Positions 13,765 through 27,129 are shown, counted from the stretch's first letter. The stretch: 64,000 nt of DNA from Stichopus chloronotus (GCA_021234535.1 CM037835.1:5890001-5954000); one strand, 5' to 3'. The notes: generated from the letters alone by a model not told the origin. Numbers and translations are program-made.

Positions 13765-13833
13765 TTAAATGAATACATTCTTTAAATTTTTGCCAAGATT
13801 AAATGAAATACATTCTTTAAATTTTTGCCAGGA
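13765..13833. repeat. 34-bp tandem duplication
   Basis: Two adjacent copies of a unit beginning TTAAATGAA(A)TACATTC and ending TTTTTGCCA, differing by one inserted A and one A/G change. It lies just past the minisatellite. Confidence 0.8.
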
Positions 13834-16553
13834 TTCTCTTCTCAAATGACATAGATACGCTTTAACTTTGTGGTAGTTTATTTTTGTATCAAATTATAAG
13901 AACTTAAAATGGTTAAATGATTCCAATACAGGCAATAAAAGAAGAACTACACTTTTGTTTCTTGTTTTCTGAAAGGGAAATCTATGTACTGCAAAGTACG
14001 AGGTGACTGCACAAGCTCACTTGAAAGTTGACCACCAATGATAACAAATGTGACTGTATATTAGCAATCCCTGAATGGTTTGATTGAAAATATGTGTGAT
14101 GACGGATAAGCTCTCATGGAATATGAAATCAAAGAAGATAGACAAAGAATTTACACACCATTTTTTTCTTAACAAGATAACCATTTTATTTCTCTTTTTG
14201 TATATATACATGGTACACATTCTTTGACCTTGAAATGTAGGATCAGTACAACATAACTGATAAACTAGGGAAAGCCAGGTAAAGCAGTAGATAAGTTAAG
14301 AAAAGTGTAAGAATGTTATAGGAATGGAAAAACTAGGCTAGACTTCCAACTCTGAGATCAAATTCCTGTAGCCTATGAAATGTTGCCATCATAGCATGAA
14401 CTCCTTGATACATGTGTGATATTATCAGCGAATGGATATCATAGTATAGCTCTCATTTGCATACAGGTGCAGATATTTGCATCACAAAGAACCCAGCTGG
14501 ACTATAACCATCTTAGTGTAGGAGGCTGAACCAAAGAACATTTAGACTTCAGAGTGATTACCTTCAACTTTTGAACAGAATGAACAAAGAAAGTTTTGAA
14601 AACATTTACCAGAGGCAGACAACCAGCCAATATGTGGGTGTGGTGGTGCTGCTGTGTTACATGACCGATATCTTGTAGTTTGACATTTGGCATCAGTTCA
14701 CTGGTTACATAAAACTGCTTGCAGCACCTTGCAAGCTTTGGGTCACCAAACAAAAAAGCTGTAAGTACATCATGCTCTATTTTTGTGTTGTACTGATTCA
14801 ATTAAATCTTTTTATGTTTAATGTCTACGAGGGGGACTTTGGTTTCAAAATTGCCCATTAAGTTCACTCTTTTACCCTGTTTTGATCCTTTTCATGAAGA
14901 ATAGATGAAACAATCCATCACAGATGCAAATCTTTGAAAACACATTTTTGATCATAAAGAAGCATGACATCTTTGTTACACACCATGCCATGAAACTATA
15001 GCTTGGAACATACTTAATAAAAGTGACTGGGAACCTACAGAGAATATGAGTGCCTGGAAGTACACTGAAGTGAAACACATTAGCATTCCCTTCCCTCCAG
15101 GGGACTCCCATACATGCTGCCCCCCCCCCCCCCCTTCCAGCACAACACTCACCATGCAGGTACACATCATACACATGAGTACTTGGAGAGCATAACTCTG
15201 GATAAATTGTCTTGCTTAGGGGCACAACTGCCATGATGGTGGCAGGGCTTAAATCTGCAATCATCAGATCACATGCCCAGAGTCATGACTACTCCACGGT
15301 CACACCTAATAACTTTTGAAGCAAATCTCCCACCAAAGATCTCTTGGGCATTAAAGGTCTTAACTGACAGAGTATTGAGTCACCTTGCAGATGTAACAGA
15401 TTCATCAATATCCTACAATGAGATGACATACACAAAGTAACACAAATAGTTTTTTTTTTTATTGAATTACAATCTTTAGTTTCAGATGGTGGGGCATATC
15501 ATTTCTTTTATAGAACCTCTGACAAACACACCTTTTCCTCAACATTGGGAGAAATACAAGGGAATCCTCCAAGTACCCATTAACCCCCCCCCCCCTTTCT
15601 CCACATCTCCCCACCTCCATCTCTCTCTTTCTCTACAAATAACACTCTTGGAACACATCACCAAAATCTGCAGGCTGACGGTGAAACATAAAAATGTATC
15701 AACTGGTAAGAAGTAACTGAGACTTATCAAACCCTTCATGATATTAAGCTGCCTCAAGCCCTGTATTAAAGATATGAATGGAAAGATAAAATAATTGTTA
15801 CTGCGGCAGTCTAATTAGAACTTGATTGCTTAATTTTAACATCAGATAAAGCATGTACACCAGCCGTTATATTCAGGAGTTTACAAACTTTGTTGGAATT
15901 TGAAAGCTTTACCATGAAACTGTTTTTTCCTGCACAATCTTCCAAACTAAGCATGGAAAGGAAAGGTGACACTGAATAAACAAATTAAAGCACAACATCT
16001 ACAGCATACATTCTGCAAAGACAAAAGTAAAAAAGAAGTTGATTTGTTAAAGTGTGTTACTAACCTGTACAAACAAGTTTAAGAAGTCTTATCCTGCCAC
16101 AATTCATTGGTACAAAGTATGGTTTATGGTTCTTAAAATAATTTAAATGGCAGGAAACTTTTTGCATTTTGGGCATCAACAACTTTGACTCTCCAGTTGA
16201 TAATACGACTACGGCATGAAATAGAGTTTCAAAAACATCACAAGAGACGTCTCTCCAGTGGTGGACAATGCTGAGACTAGAATAATCTGAATTACTCCCA
16301 GATGTTATGTATTATGGGTGACTACTGTCAACACCAACTTGTGGCTGGTTAAGGGGTGTAACAAGCTCATCTAGGAGTGGACCAGCACCATGATCATCCA
16401 TCTTATTTCATCATCCTTTCCTCTCAACTTTGGACTCTTTACAAATGACTGACTTGAAATTGGACGGGTCCAACTGGATGGGTCCTTGACATGCAAGCAT
16501 AAGTTGAAATAATCTTGCAATCATTTGATCAAGAAAAGCCACAGCGGTGATTT
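13834..16553. other. Convergent MyD88/MLX intergenic region, probable MLX 3' UTR at the right end
   Basis: No gene was recognised; open frames up to 130 codons have no domain and are not spliced into a chain. Contents: a 15-base C run at 15120-15134, a 10-base C run near 15585-15595, and a reverse-strand AATAAA followed by A-run near 15457 that could be an MLX polyadenylation site or an old retroposed tail. The MLX 3' UTR should occupy the right part. Confidence 0.4.
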
Positions 16554-19500
16554 CTACAGAAGCTGGTTGTTGTTCAGTTTTCTCAGAACATCGATGACCA
16601 GCTCTCTTAAAGTCTGAAAAAAGGCAAAATTTACAAAACTTTTAATCAGAAATAAAAAAGAAAGTCAAAGGACTTTGTGATTCTTTGCCAATATTCATGA
16701 AGAAAACAGGACAACATGTACATATCAATTCCTTATCCTTCAAGATAAAGCATGCCTACACTAAGCTCTTTTGACCACTGCGTGTATTCTTTGCCAATAT
16801 TCATGAAGAAAACAGGACATGTACATATCAATTCCTTATCCTTCAAGATAAAGCATGCCTACACTAAGCTCTTTTGACCACTGCGTATACTTAGCAGTTT
16901 TGTATGTTTTCACAATTTGACCTCTGGTGACCTCAACTGAAATCTGACTTCCACCAAAATCAATAGGAATCATCTACTCACTATAACCAACCAACCAACA
17001 CACCAAGCAAGAGATTAGTCAAGACTACTATTCTTGACTAAGACATGTTTAAAAGGGTTTTACAATTTGACCTCTGGTGTCATCAAATGACCTTTGACCT
17101 TCATCACAAATGATACGGATCATCTATTCACTATAAACAACTCATACACTACATATGACATTAGTCAAGATTACCCTTCTTGAAATATTGCTTAAAAGGT
17201 TTTCACATTTTGACCTCTAGTGACCTTAAATGACCTTTGATCTCTACCAATAATTGTAGAGATTATCTACTTAATATAACCAATCCACACACAAAGTACT
17301 ACATAAGACATGGCTATACTTCTTGAGATATGGTACTGATATAGTGTTAACAAGAGTTTCACAATTTGACCTCTAGTGACCTCAAATGACCACACTCACT
17401 AAGACCAACCTAAACACTAAGTATGAAATTAGTAAAGATTATTCTTCTGAAGATATTGCATTACAAGGTTTTTGCATTTTGACCTCTGATGACCTTAAAT
17501 GACCTTTGAGCTCTACCAAAATAGTAGGGATCATCTACTCAATATCACCAACTCACAAACCAAGTATGACATTAGTCAAGGCTATGCCTCTTGAGATATA
17601 ATGCTTATATAGTATTTACAAGGGTTTCACAATTTGACCTCTAGTAACCTCAAATTACCTTTGACCTCTATCTAAAAAACAATAGGGATCATCTATTCAA
17701 GATTACCCATTAGTGAGATACTGCATTTACAAGCAAGGTATCACATATACACACACCACATCACCATCGCATAGACTCCTTTTGCGTTCAGCAAGGAATA
17801 AAAAATAATTAACATGTCCTATGTGCTCACAACAGTCAGTTGTTTTTCTGGATGTTAAGGAAACCTCTTTGACAATTTGTATTGGGAAATTACAAATTTT
17901 TGTGACTAACAATAACAGATTCCTTTGGTGTTGACTGCTAAGGTACAAATTGTGCCAACAGTCAGAAGTAAATATTACAGCAAAGAAGTCAAAAGACTTT
18001 GTCAGGGTGATCATCGTCTCATGATCTGAGAACCAATTGAGAAATTCCAAACATGTGAATTGCTAATCAGATATAATAATATCTCAAGCAATATTAAAGT
18101 ATCGACTAATCCAAATCTACCAAAGGTACTAAGTTCAAGCAAACTTCATGTCTTGACATCGGATTCATTTACAAAATACACAACTTTCACCTCCTTCAAC
18201 CACAAATGGCTAGACCTCCATGAAAATCAAGAGGCTCTACATTAAACCATTGACTTCCTACACAAAAAGACAGGAAAGACACTTTCGATTCTTTAGAATG
18301 GTATAAGCGTTGAAAAGGTTTGCACAATTTGAGCTGAGATGATTGTAAATGTAACTTAAATATCCATGACAACCACTACAATAATTTATTCCCCATCACT
18401 ATCCGCAGTCCAAGACACAAATTCAAGCAACTCACCTGAGGTTTACAATATTCTTCCAGCCAGCTGAAAACACATGCAGACAACTCGGTGAAACTCGCCA
18501 CCGATATTGACGCATTGAATGTTTGGAAAAGAGAGTCCATCGTGGCTTTAAACTGCAATGTAGAAAGAGGTAAAGACAGGGACAAGCATAATGCAAGCTG
18601 ACAGTAATCTACAGTTGTAGAAAAAGTTTTGTATGTAATGCAACCAAAATATGGTAGAAATGCAGCAAAATATTTGCCAAAGACTGACTACTGTAGATGC
18701 TTTCATTCACAAAACTTTGATTCATTTTTCAATGCAACCATGAACCATATGAATGGCTAAGAAAATTTAAAAGGTGATTGACAGCAAGAACATTTTCTGA
18801 CAAATTCAGAAACAACACTGATAAAGAAATAGGTAGCACGACAAATTACTTGAAAATAAAAAACAAATTACTTGCACCCTGACAATACTTTCAAGCTAAG
18901 AACAATAGTTTTCAAACTGTTGACACTTGTCTTCTTTTTACAAATTTTCATATATCAATGAAGTTGGAGGTAAAAGTTTGTCACTGGGAAATAGCTGAGT
19001 TAAAAAATGAGCAACAAAGTCCCAGCTTTCAGAACTATCAGTGTCAACAACACCTGCCACTGTGAAAATATTGTTGAATGTGACACGCTGAAAATGTCAC
19101 TTCACCACACAGAACCATCCTGGTAACCATTTATTTATACGAAAGGCATTTCAACAGTGGGGGAATACAATAAACAAGCAATTGAAAGCCATCATATAGT
19201 AAATAGAGACACAAAACTGCCATGTTTACTCTACAACTGCAAACATCAAACTCAAACAGATTATGACACCAGTGATTAATGAACCCCTTACTCTACTCAC
19301 AACATTGAATTTAATCTGATCAGACAAATGATTCTGTCCCTGTCCTGGTGTATTCTGGTGAGCTTTCACGATCTGTTCGTAGTTCCTTCGAAGAGATATA
19401 TCGAAGAAGTTTTAAGAAACCTGAAACAGGGCGGGCATGCAGTCACTAAAGTTCAGACATGTTGGAAGGAATGATGTATGTACTGTAACTAGAAGCACTG

Positions 19501-22263
19501 TTTAAAAAATACACACGTAAAACCTAAATCTGCTGTTTTAACCTCATGTTTAGCAACTCTTGGTATTGCCATCTCGTACAGGCATGATTCTATATTGAAA
19601 AAGGCACTAGTACGCACAGCATCATCAATAACAGCTTTCAAATAATTGATACCATTCCATAATTTCAAAGATTCACTTTGGAAAAGCAAGTCACATGATG
19701 AAAAATAATGGAACAGGAAAACAAAGCAAAGACCCAATTTCTGGTAAAATAAAGAAGATATCAGGACATGGCTTACGTTTTCATAATCTTAAGTGCCATG
19801 ACCTCCTTTCTGAGAGCTTCCACCTCGTCTTCTTGTTTCTTCTTTTGTTGGACAAGATATTGAATGTAATCAATAGCTGTTAGGAGGAATGAGCAAATGG
19901 ATATTTGGTATGACTAATTAACTACCAAAGTGATATTGGATGTAGTCATAGCTTTTAAAAAGAAAGAGGAGAGTACTACATGTGAGTACATTCAGAAGGT
20001 AATAGAACAAAAGACAACTTACATCTTTGTAGGATGGTAGCTTTGCTGGGCCTCTGTGAGCCAACTGAGTCAACTGTGCTACATGTTGGGACAATTTCTT
20101 GGAGTTCATCATATCCTCTCTGAGAAGAGATTCAAAATATCCAAATCATGCAAAATATGTTATGACGCTTTTCTACAGGAATCAGTGAATATCTACGACA
20201 ATATTGAAATATAACTTTCTACATTTGAACTACCCTACACCCAATTGTGGGTAACAATATATAGTGTTTTGATGCAAATCAATGTGAACTGTGTCTTACT
20301 GTACATTATGTTTAAGTGGATTGCATACAAAAGTAACCAGAAGGACCTCTAAGCAGATCAATTAACTGTTGCTTCTGAGCTAAACTGTCTGCAAAATAAT
20401 CTTTCAACAGTCTGCTTATCTCTTAGTCATAACTGATGACACCATACCATAGACCTCACGACACTCCATCAACAACAGTGGGGAAACGTAAGGGAAAGTA
20501 AAGCAACTGATCATGACACCTGATTACCTGTAAATATGATAAGAGTTAAATATGGATAACTTGAGAGGGAAAAAACAGACTGACTGACTGCCAAGAACCA
20601 AACATTACTCTGCTTACTTTGACTGGATATTTAAGTCTGCCTGTTGATTAGACAGTTGACTTACCTTTATGGCATCTCTTCTTTTCTGCTCAGCCTGTGT
20701 GTGTGCATTTCTCCTCTTGTCTCTGTAGGACCTAACGGCATCAGGATCGTCATCATCATCTGACAAATTTAAAAGTCAGAATATAGTCATTAGCCTTCTT
20801 CACTGATATCACCCATTAAGAAAGAAAAAAAAAGCATCACAAACCCAAATGACACACTCTTCAGTGATTGAAGGCAATATATGAAATGAGTTATTTGGCT
20901 ATGAGAATTAATGACCAATTTTAAGTTGCATCATTAATTTTTGAGATATTAATGGCACTTTGACATGTATAGAAATGTAACTGAATTTGAGAATTTGCCA
21001 TGCAAATAACAAGATGTAAAAAAATTCGTCATGAAGATTACTGTTTTATTCCAACCTAACACACACAACATATGTGCAAACATTGTTAAGTGACCCTAAT
21101 TCATCAATTATAAAGTGAAATTTCAAAACTTTATGTAACCAACATTGGCCCACAATATATTTAAGTTTACTGTGGCCAAACAAATGTTTCTGTTACTTCA
21201 TGAGTTACAAGATTCTTGGCATGCATTCAACATTCAACAAATTCAAACATTTTGCAGCCAAAACTGTTGTGCATCAGACTAGAATTAATTTAAAGACTAG
21301 AAAAATTCAGAAAAGGACAATTAAGCCTACTGAGAGGTGAGGGCTTTCCTTCATATTCTCACATCTCTTCATATGTGTGGGTCAATCCCAGCAAATGTTC
21401 AACGCCTACATATTGTAGATGAATACAGCACATGATGATCCTTGACAAACTTTGATTGCTTGCAAGGGGGAATTATTGATCTAACTGTTTATGGTATGCA
21501 TACAATGAAATGGATATTTCCCCCTCCTTCTTACCTGTCAGGTGCAAAGATGTGCTTCCCACTCCTGCTCCACTATTCTGCCTGGAAAGACTGTGCGGAA
21601 TTGACGAGTCTCCATCACCGAAGCCTGTTGATTTAATCACATGTACAACTTTTACATTTTACAGAGAATGTTTTTGCCTGCCTGTCTAGAGCAATTACGA
21701 AGCTACATATATGGTGGCATTTAAGCCTTTGAATACCCTACATAAACTTTTATTATTGCAATCACTATTAAAACACTTGTCAACATTCTACAACATTACA
21801 AAGCCTAAGGATTTCTTAATAAGTGGCATGTTTACTTGCAAAAATTGCCTCAAATTTTAGCAAAATTAGGCCTGGACTGCAGTCCTAAAGTGCCCATTGA
21901 TCAGTTACACAATACATAAAAACAAGTTTTCAAAGAAGAGTAAAGGCTATAAAGTTTCTCTACACAATCTACAAGTCAACAGGTTTGTATTTTGCTTAAA
22001 AATTTTTGTTATGTCCGTTCTTTGTTGGATAAGTAAGGTGATAGTAATCACATAAAATCTTAACAAAGACTGACTGGTTAGTGGTTTGACATCAAGAAAA
22101 AATAAAACATTAACAAAGGTTATCAAATCACCTATAAAAATCATAAATAAAGGATTCTTTTCCAGCTGCTCTGATGTATTGCAGTAAGAATAGAATGCTT
22201 ACTCTGGTCGAAACTGTGATCAAGACTAGAATCACCGTAGCTGGAATCTAAGTTGTTAGACAT
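16554..22263 (-). CDS. MLX: MLX, Max-like bHLH-zip transcription factor (8 coding exons, 234 aa)
   Basis: Heterodimer partner of MondoA/ChREBP and MNT/MAD proteins at E-box/ChoRE sites, moving between cytoplasm and nucleus in glucose and lipid sensing. Coding exons in transcript order: 22263-22203, 21624-21535, 20759-20665, 20119-20023, 19876-19777, 19385-19301, 18552-18436, 16613-16554; 705 nt, all phases close. The acidic run DDDDD (51-55) precedes the basic region, whose E-box contacts are His70, Glu74 and Arg78 (H...E...R as in MAX). Helix-loop-helix runs to about 125, zipper to about 155, then the C-terminal dimerisation and cytoplasmic-retention domain ending EYCKPQ then TLRELV, near-identical to vertebrate MLX. 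The Met at 22263 is the first in frame. Upstream codons of that exon (QYNYSR) still resemble vertebrate MLX, so an earlier start is possible. Intron 7 holds two repeat arrays. Confidence 0.95.
16681..16889. repeat. Recent 106-bp tandem duplication in MLX intron 7
   Basis: Units at 16681-16786 and 16787-16889 start TTCTTTGCCAATATTCATG. They are almost identical; the second lacks 3 bases inside ACAACATG. It lies directly beside the AGGTCA-type array. Confidence 0.9.
16905..17745 (-). repeat. AGGTCA tandem-repeat array, copy 1 (MLX intron 7)
   Basis: About six diverged units of roughly 110-155 bp, in inverted orientation relative to the arrays at 41.3, 57.5 and 62.5 kb. Units open with (A)ATTTGACCTCTGGTGACCTCAA-like sequence near 16915, 17065, 17210, 17367, 17478 and 17634. 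Perfect TGACCT direct repeats with a 4-base spacer lie at 16918-16933 (CTGG) and 17211-17226 (CTAG); one with a 1-base spacer lies at 17088-17100. Later unit parts share caccaaaat, catctactca and attagtcaaga. Confidence 0.85.
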
Positions 22264-22619
22264 TCTACTGTAGTTGTACTGACGTTTGTTCTGTAAATGG
22301 ATTGAACATGAAACATGAAACATTCCAATTATCACAGTTTATTTAACATATGAAGTCCTTGAAAAAAATTAGTCTTTGCTTACTGCTTCCAACAATTGTA
22401 AACAAGTGTCAAAGGAGGGTTTTTGTTCAGCTCATAATATTACTGGGATGGATAACTAAATGCCACTGTTAAATTTTTGTCTATTTTTATTATTTTTTAA
22501 ACTTTATTTCCATAATTCCATAATTTCAAATAGGAAATGGGTAAAAAGTGGAGTAATCAGAAGAGTTCAGTAGGTAGAGTAATACTTTTTTATAACACCG
22601 AACTGTAAAACAGTCAAAC

Positions 22620-22800
22620 CTCCAATATGCAGACATCAAGAGTATTGTTTACATCTACTGCACTTGGTCTACAATAGCCAGAGTGGACACATCCAAATCT
22701 TCTTGAGATACCATGTTTACAAAGTTTTCTAGAGTTGTCCTCTACTGACCTCACATGACCTAGGTAAACAAAGGTTTCCGAAAACCCAATAAGATTGGGA
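22620..22800 (-). repeat. Single diverged copy of the AGGTCA-type repeat
   Basis: Contains the family landmarks in inverted orientation: CTTCTTGAGATAC, then TGTTTACAAAG, then CTACTGACCTCACATGACCT. It is more diverged than the arrays. It lies upstream of the first MLX coding exon. Confidence 0.5.
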
Positions 22801-24800
22801 TTCCTAGCATATTGAAGGGGTAAATTGTTGCAGCTGAGCACAAAAAATTTAACTGAAAATTACATTTGAAAAATCAATCACAGGAGCTTAACGTTAGGCT
22901 TGTCAGAAACGAGTGAAACTTGAGTCAGACAATGCACTATATGAATATGCAATAGGCCTAGAATAAATTTCTCCATCGTGGCAGTCTTCACTAATAATCT
23001 AAGCATCAGTCCTGTGGCATAAAATAAAACAAAACCTTCCAGAGGTAAGGTTGCACAGAATCATAGACCATGCTATACACAGTCAACTACAAGCTGTACT
23101 ACCAACGAGCTCTGTGCGTTTGACTAGGAAAATCTTGGCATGTTTCAAAAAAAAATTTTTAACTGCAAAAAAGTCAACACTTGTTACAAAATCGTAACGT
23201 TTGTATCTTACATAAAATAGCTCATTTCAAAGTTGATTCAGAAATTTATAAGGGTCAATTTCTTTGCATTCACGAATATTGCCACTCGGATATTCCCTTC
23301 CCCTTAAGTTGCTTTTTAGTTGGCTCGCTTCACTTTTCGAAACATTCATTTCTACTTATGTTTTTACCCTTTCAGTGTTGACAATCTTCTCATTTATTTG
23401 ATGACTTGTAGTTTGGTGTCTGGACGGTAAGCCCAGTTTGACTCACACAAAACACCTGTGAAATTTATGGCATTCATAACACTCAAATCCAGCCACCTGT
23501 TGCGACTACATTTGTAACGAACTTGGTCCCTGATAAATGTGACCCCCATATTTCAAAATGGTTTGATAGCGGCAATTTTTTTACTGCGTGTATTGTTATG
23601 TTTTCCAGAAAGGTGTTTGGAGCTACCATTGTCTTTGTGTGTAAGACTGTAAACGTAAAGAAGGTAAGAAGGTCAAGCACTGCTCCGTGGGCTATGTTTG
23701 CTCCGCTATGTATGTACTGTACGTATGTTGTGTATATGTACATATGAAAGCACTCCGTGCTCCTTAACTGCACAGAGAATCTGTGTGCTGAGTTACGAAA
23801 AAAAAGTAAAGCCTGAAATTGTGCACAAGCACTGCATGAATCATCTGAGGGCATTGGGGTTCACAGAGTGTGTAGGGCGAATGAAGTGTGCCTAAAAGTT
23901 AACTGGCGATAATGTCTGGTAACTTGCGTGGTCATTGTGGATATACTGGACATCGTGGTTAGGCATAGAGGCACCCTGCCCTATTTGCCTATGTGATTAT
24001 CTTAAGCAATAACGATCAATAGAGCTTCTTTTCAATATTTTTTCCAAACATTTTCTCTCTTCTCCCTCATTTGTTTCTCTGAAAATTTCCAGGTTTGTAT
24101 TCCCTTTTTGTTTATAAAAAAAAAAAATAATGTCCAGACATGCAGGATTTCCCGGAAGCGTCAAAGATTTCCCGCGAACCATGTATGGAAGGTTCCCAAG
24201 GTTTTCCAACCCTGGGGTAGTTACCAAAATTGATATCTAACTAAACCCTTGGGGAAAACAGATGAGCAACTAGGCCTGAGGCCTATTTGACTTCTTGCAA
24301 TAACCTGATAATATCAAAGGGAAACGTTGTTCCAATTTTTACGGTTAACTGTTGCAAACTTTGCAACTTCAGACTCTAAGTACAGTGTAGACTGGGCCTA
24401 CACTGTACTTAGCCTAGGCCTATATTTATATTATGCCGTTAAGTTTGTGCAGTTTCATGAAAAAAAAACCTCTTGCCATGCAGAAATTGGGCTTCACTTA
24501 GTGTTCAATGACGTCATTCTGGCTCTCTATTTTTATGGTCGGTGCAGTTATTCCATATCCAAGTCCTAGCCGAAGCACTGTAACTTGCGTAGCGATAGCC
24601 TAGGCCTAAGCTATTCAGTATTCTTATCTTACAACGTTACGCTAAGTTAACTTACAGTGTTACGACTTACACACTGTAGGTAAATGAAGGTAGTGTTACT
24701 TAACTCGTTAAACTTCAGAGTTAAACATAAACTCAAAACCGAAATTTCGAGACTAGTTTCAATCTTTGACTAAAATGTACCTTTGTAACTTCGTTCTTAC

Positions 24801-24890
24801 CTTTTTATCTACGGCTAAGATACTGCCTAGAGGGCAAATTCTGCCTCTGGTCGGGGTCCACTACTACAAAGTTACGCTGGTTCCTTTTCT
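24801..24890 (-). other. Candidate MLX 5' untranslated exon
   Basis: On the minus strand a good donor (GATAAAAAG followed by gtaagaa) ends at 24801. Splicing it to the acceptor before the first MLX coding exon gives a frame with TAG stops and no ATG before the Met at 22263. That would make this exon untranslated and support that Met as the start. The left boundary (transcription start) is a guess and no transcript evidence is available. Confidence 0.35.
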
Positions 24891-25149
24891 TGTGTCGTGA
24901 TTGAAACTATGGAATGCCAAACGTGCACTTGTGCTTACAACTCCACATACTGTATTTGTGCTTGGAGCAGGTTCTAAAATGTATAGCTCTCATTTACACG
25001 TTTCATATTTGACATTTTGTTGAGGAACATGTTCAGGGAATGACAAGTTACAGTACATGAAGTTCGCCTCCCTGTCAAAATTTGATAGCTGTGCTACATT
25101 ACATGATCACAGAAACGTTTAAAGCACGCACTGGTTGTATACATAGGCA

Positions 25150-25735
25150 AAACGTAAAACACTGAAACTTCATGTCCAAAATTGCACCATTCAGACAATT
25201 TGAAACTTAATAGGTTTCAGGTGATTAATTATGCCATATAATTTCAAATTCCTCTGACATAATGAGAAAACGTGTGAAATACGATAACGTAGTGGTTGAC
25301 AGTTTTTAGTTTTAAATCAAGCAGGTACTTCTTTGAACAAGCCAATGGGAAGTAAGCTAGTAATGAATATTCAGTCCAAAACAACTCAGGATCACTGAAA
25401 CTGCAATGATGTGATCAATTTGTAGGTTAATTGTAAATAGATTGCTTCCTTTCACCAAAGACTACAATTCCTGATACCGACTAAGGAGTGATGACTGGAG
25501 TAGGATGTTTTTTATAGACCAGCGAGATCTTTGCTGTTGCATATTCACTATGCTTTTGCTAATAGTAAGAAAAAGCTGCATATGGGCCTGTGTTTATGCC
25601 ATTCCCTTTCCTTTCACAAAGCAGTTACTGTCATTTTCGTTCATTGAAAGACTTATTTCGTTCATGTGCAACCTCAGAAAAGTTGGGATCAAACATCATC
25701 TTATCCTGGTTTTTCAAGATACACCCGATTACTGC
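25150..25735 (+). repeat. Unclassified dispersed repeat, copy 1
   Basis: About 590 bp collinear with 49375-50020 in the same orientation. Shared blocks in order include attgcaccattcagacaat, gtggttgacagtt, acttctttgaacaagccaat, aacaactcaggatca, actacaattcc.gataccgac, tgttgcatattca and ttactgtcatttt. Divergence is moderate with small indels. No terminal inverted repeats or coding frame were seen. Confidence 0.85.
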
Positions 25736-25759
25736 ATGATATTTGGCCTCTCTGTACAT

Positions 25760-25927
25760 CAGGGGCTTAGAATAACAATTTTAGTTGGACCTATTCCATG
25801 AATGATAGGACCTACAATGCAGAAAATACCCTATATTTTTTGTCAACATATTTAACTCTCATAAATCAGGGGGGCCTATCATATTTGGGGGGCCACACAG
25901 TCCCCCCCCCCCACTGCTACACCACTG
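25760..25927. mobile_element. Short hAT-like MITE
   Basis: A 168-bp insert beginning CAGGGGCTTAG and ending GCTACACCACTG. It is flanked by near-matching 8-base duplications, CTGTACAT (25752-25759) and CTCTACAT (25928-25935), with one mismatch. It includes a run of C. Assignment rests on the 8-bp duplication and CAG...CTG ends. Confidence 0.6.
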
Positions 25928-27123
25928 CTCTACATGCGGTGTTAACGATTCTCTCCATCCCTTCTTTTCTGTACAGTCAGTAACTGTCCCTTGCTGACCA
26001 CTTTCTCCTCTTACTGTAGGCCTACCTTAACTGTACCTGTCTCCTACCGCACAAGCACTTTTCTTAAAGAAGTGTTAAGAGTGGCCAGAAGCACTTGCCG
26101 CAAACATCAACAAAAGGAGTTCATATTAAGAAATGTCACTTACAGATATCTACAGAAATGTTAGTCACACATGTCAAGTTTATATCCTGAGCCCTCAGAA
26201 CAACTGATCTCATTTCTTGTCTGCATTTCAAAAACCAGATTAATGGTCCATATAAGTCAGGAAGGTGGAAGTGTGCATTTCTGTATGGGACAATTTTATG
26301 GTATGTTTCCCTTTAGTTGATAATAGTTGATAAACTACATCTGTGGCATGCCTTACATACAAAGCAAAAGAGAGAATGTAAAAAGGCAAAAGTGAAAATG
26401 TGGTAGAAGTGACTTCTTTATATTATGCCAGGCAAGAAAGATGAACTTTGAAATTTTTGCTGAATGAAACAGAGTTTCCAAGGACTTGCATTTATGGGTT
26501 CATTTACCTGTGCTTGGAATCTGTTTGCTTCAACAGTAAAGAATACAGTTCTTCAGATAAAATATTTCCAAGATATGAATGAGACAATAACATTATGAAA
26601 TGCAACATGTTGACATTGTTCATGGTCAATATTTACAATGCTTCAGAATACTGCCTAGTCTTTTATGTTATGCCAATTGACTGCAACAATGGCAAATTGA
26701 CTGACAATGGCAAATATAGTGGATGCTTCATCTGACTTACTTGCAAAGGCAGTCATTTCACATTTATGATTAATTAATGGCACGAATCATGCAAACTATC
26801 TGAAAAGGCTACAGAAACATAACATCTTGATATTATCCTTATTGTTCATTCTTGTTTGATGAATTTCAATCTTTGGATCTACTCATTGTAAAGAAACTGG
26901 CATGAAGTTAAACATGGCTAAAACCTCAAATGTTTCAAGAGAGTCTTTTCATAAACTTTAAAAGCAGATTTGTCATTAACACCACTAACAACCTAACAAA
27001 CCTACATCATTAAAGATGTAAAGGGTCTATCAACAGACTCCAACAAATGATTTGCATCTACTGCTTTCTCAACACAAAAATAAAGATCTCATGTCATGAG
27101 CAGGGCTGATACAACAATTCTTA

Positions 27124-27129
27124 TTTATT
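27124..27129 (-). terminator. Candidate polyadenylation signal for MTPAP
   Basis: Reverse-strand AATAAA about 350 bases beyond the MTPAP stop. It is a reasonable position but the hexamer is common in AT-rich DNA. Confidence 0.35.

Noticed and set aside
14502..15264. 99- and 130-codon minus-strand ORFs as genes
   Set aside because: No recognisable domain, composition like flanking DNA, and one spans a poly-C tract.
16905..17745. CRISPR-like array
   Set aside because: Units are diverged throughout with no constant repeat and unique spacers, and the genome is eukaryotic.
23483..23895. Overlapping ORFs of 123 and 74 codons on opposite strands
   Set aside because: No domain or splice chain; mutual shadows in non-coding DNA.
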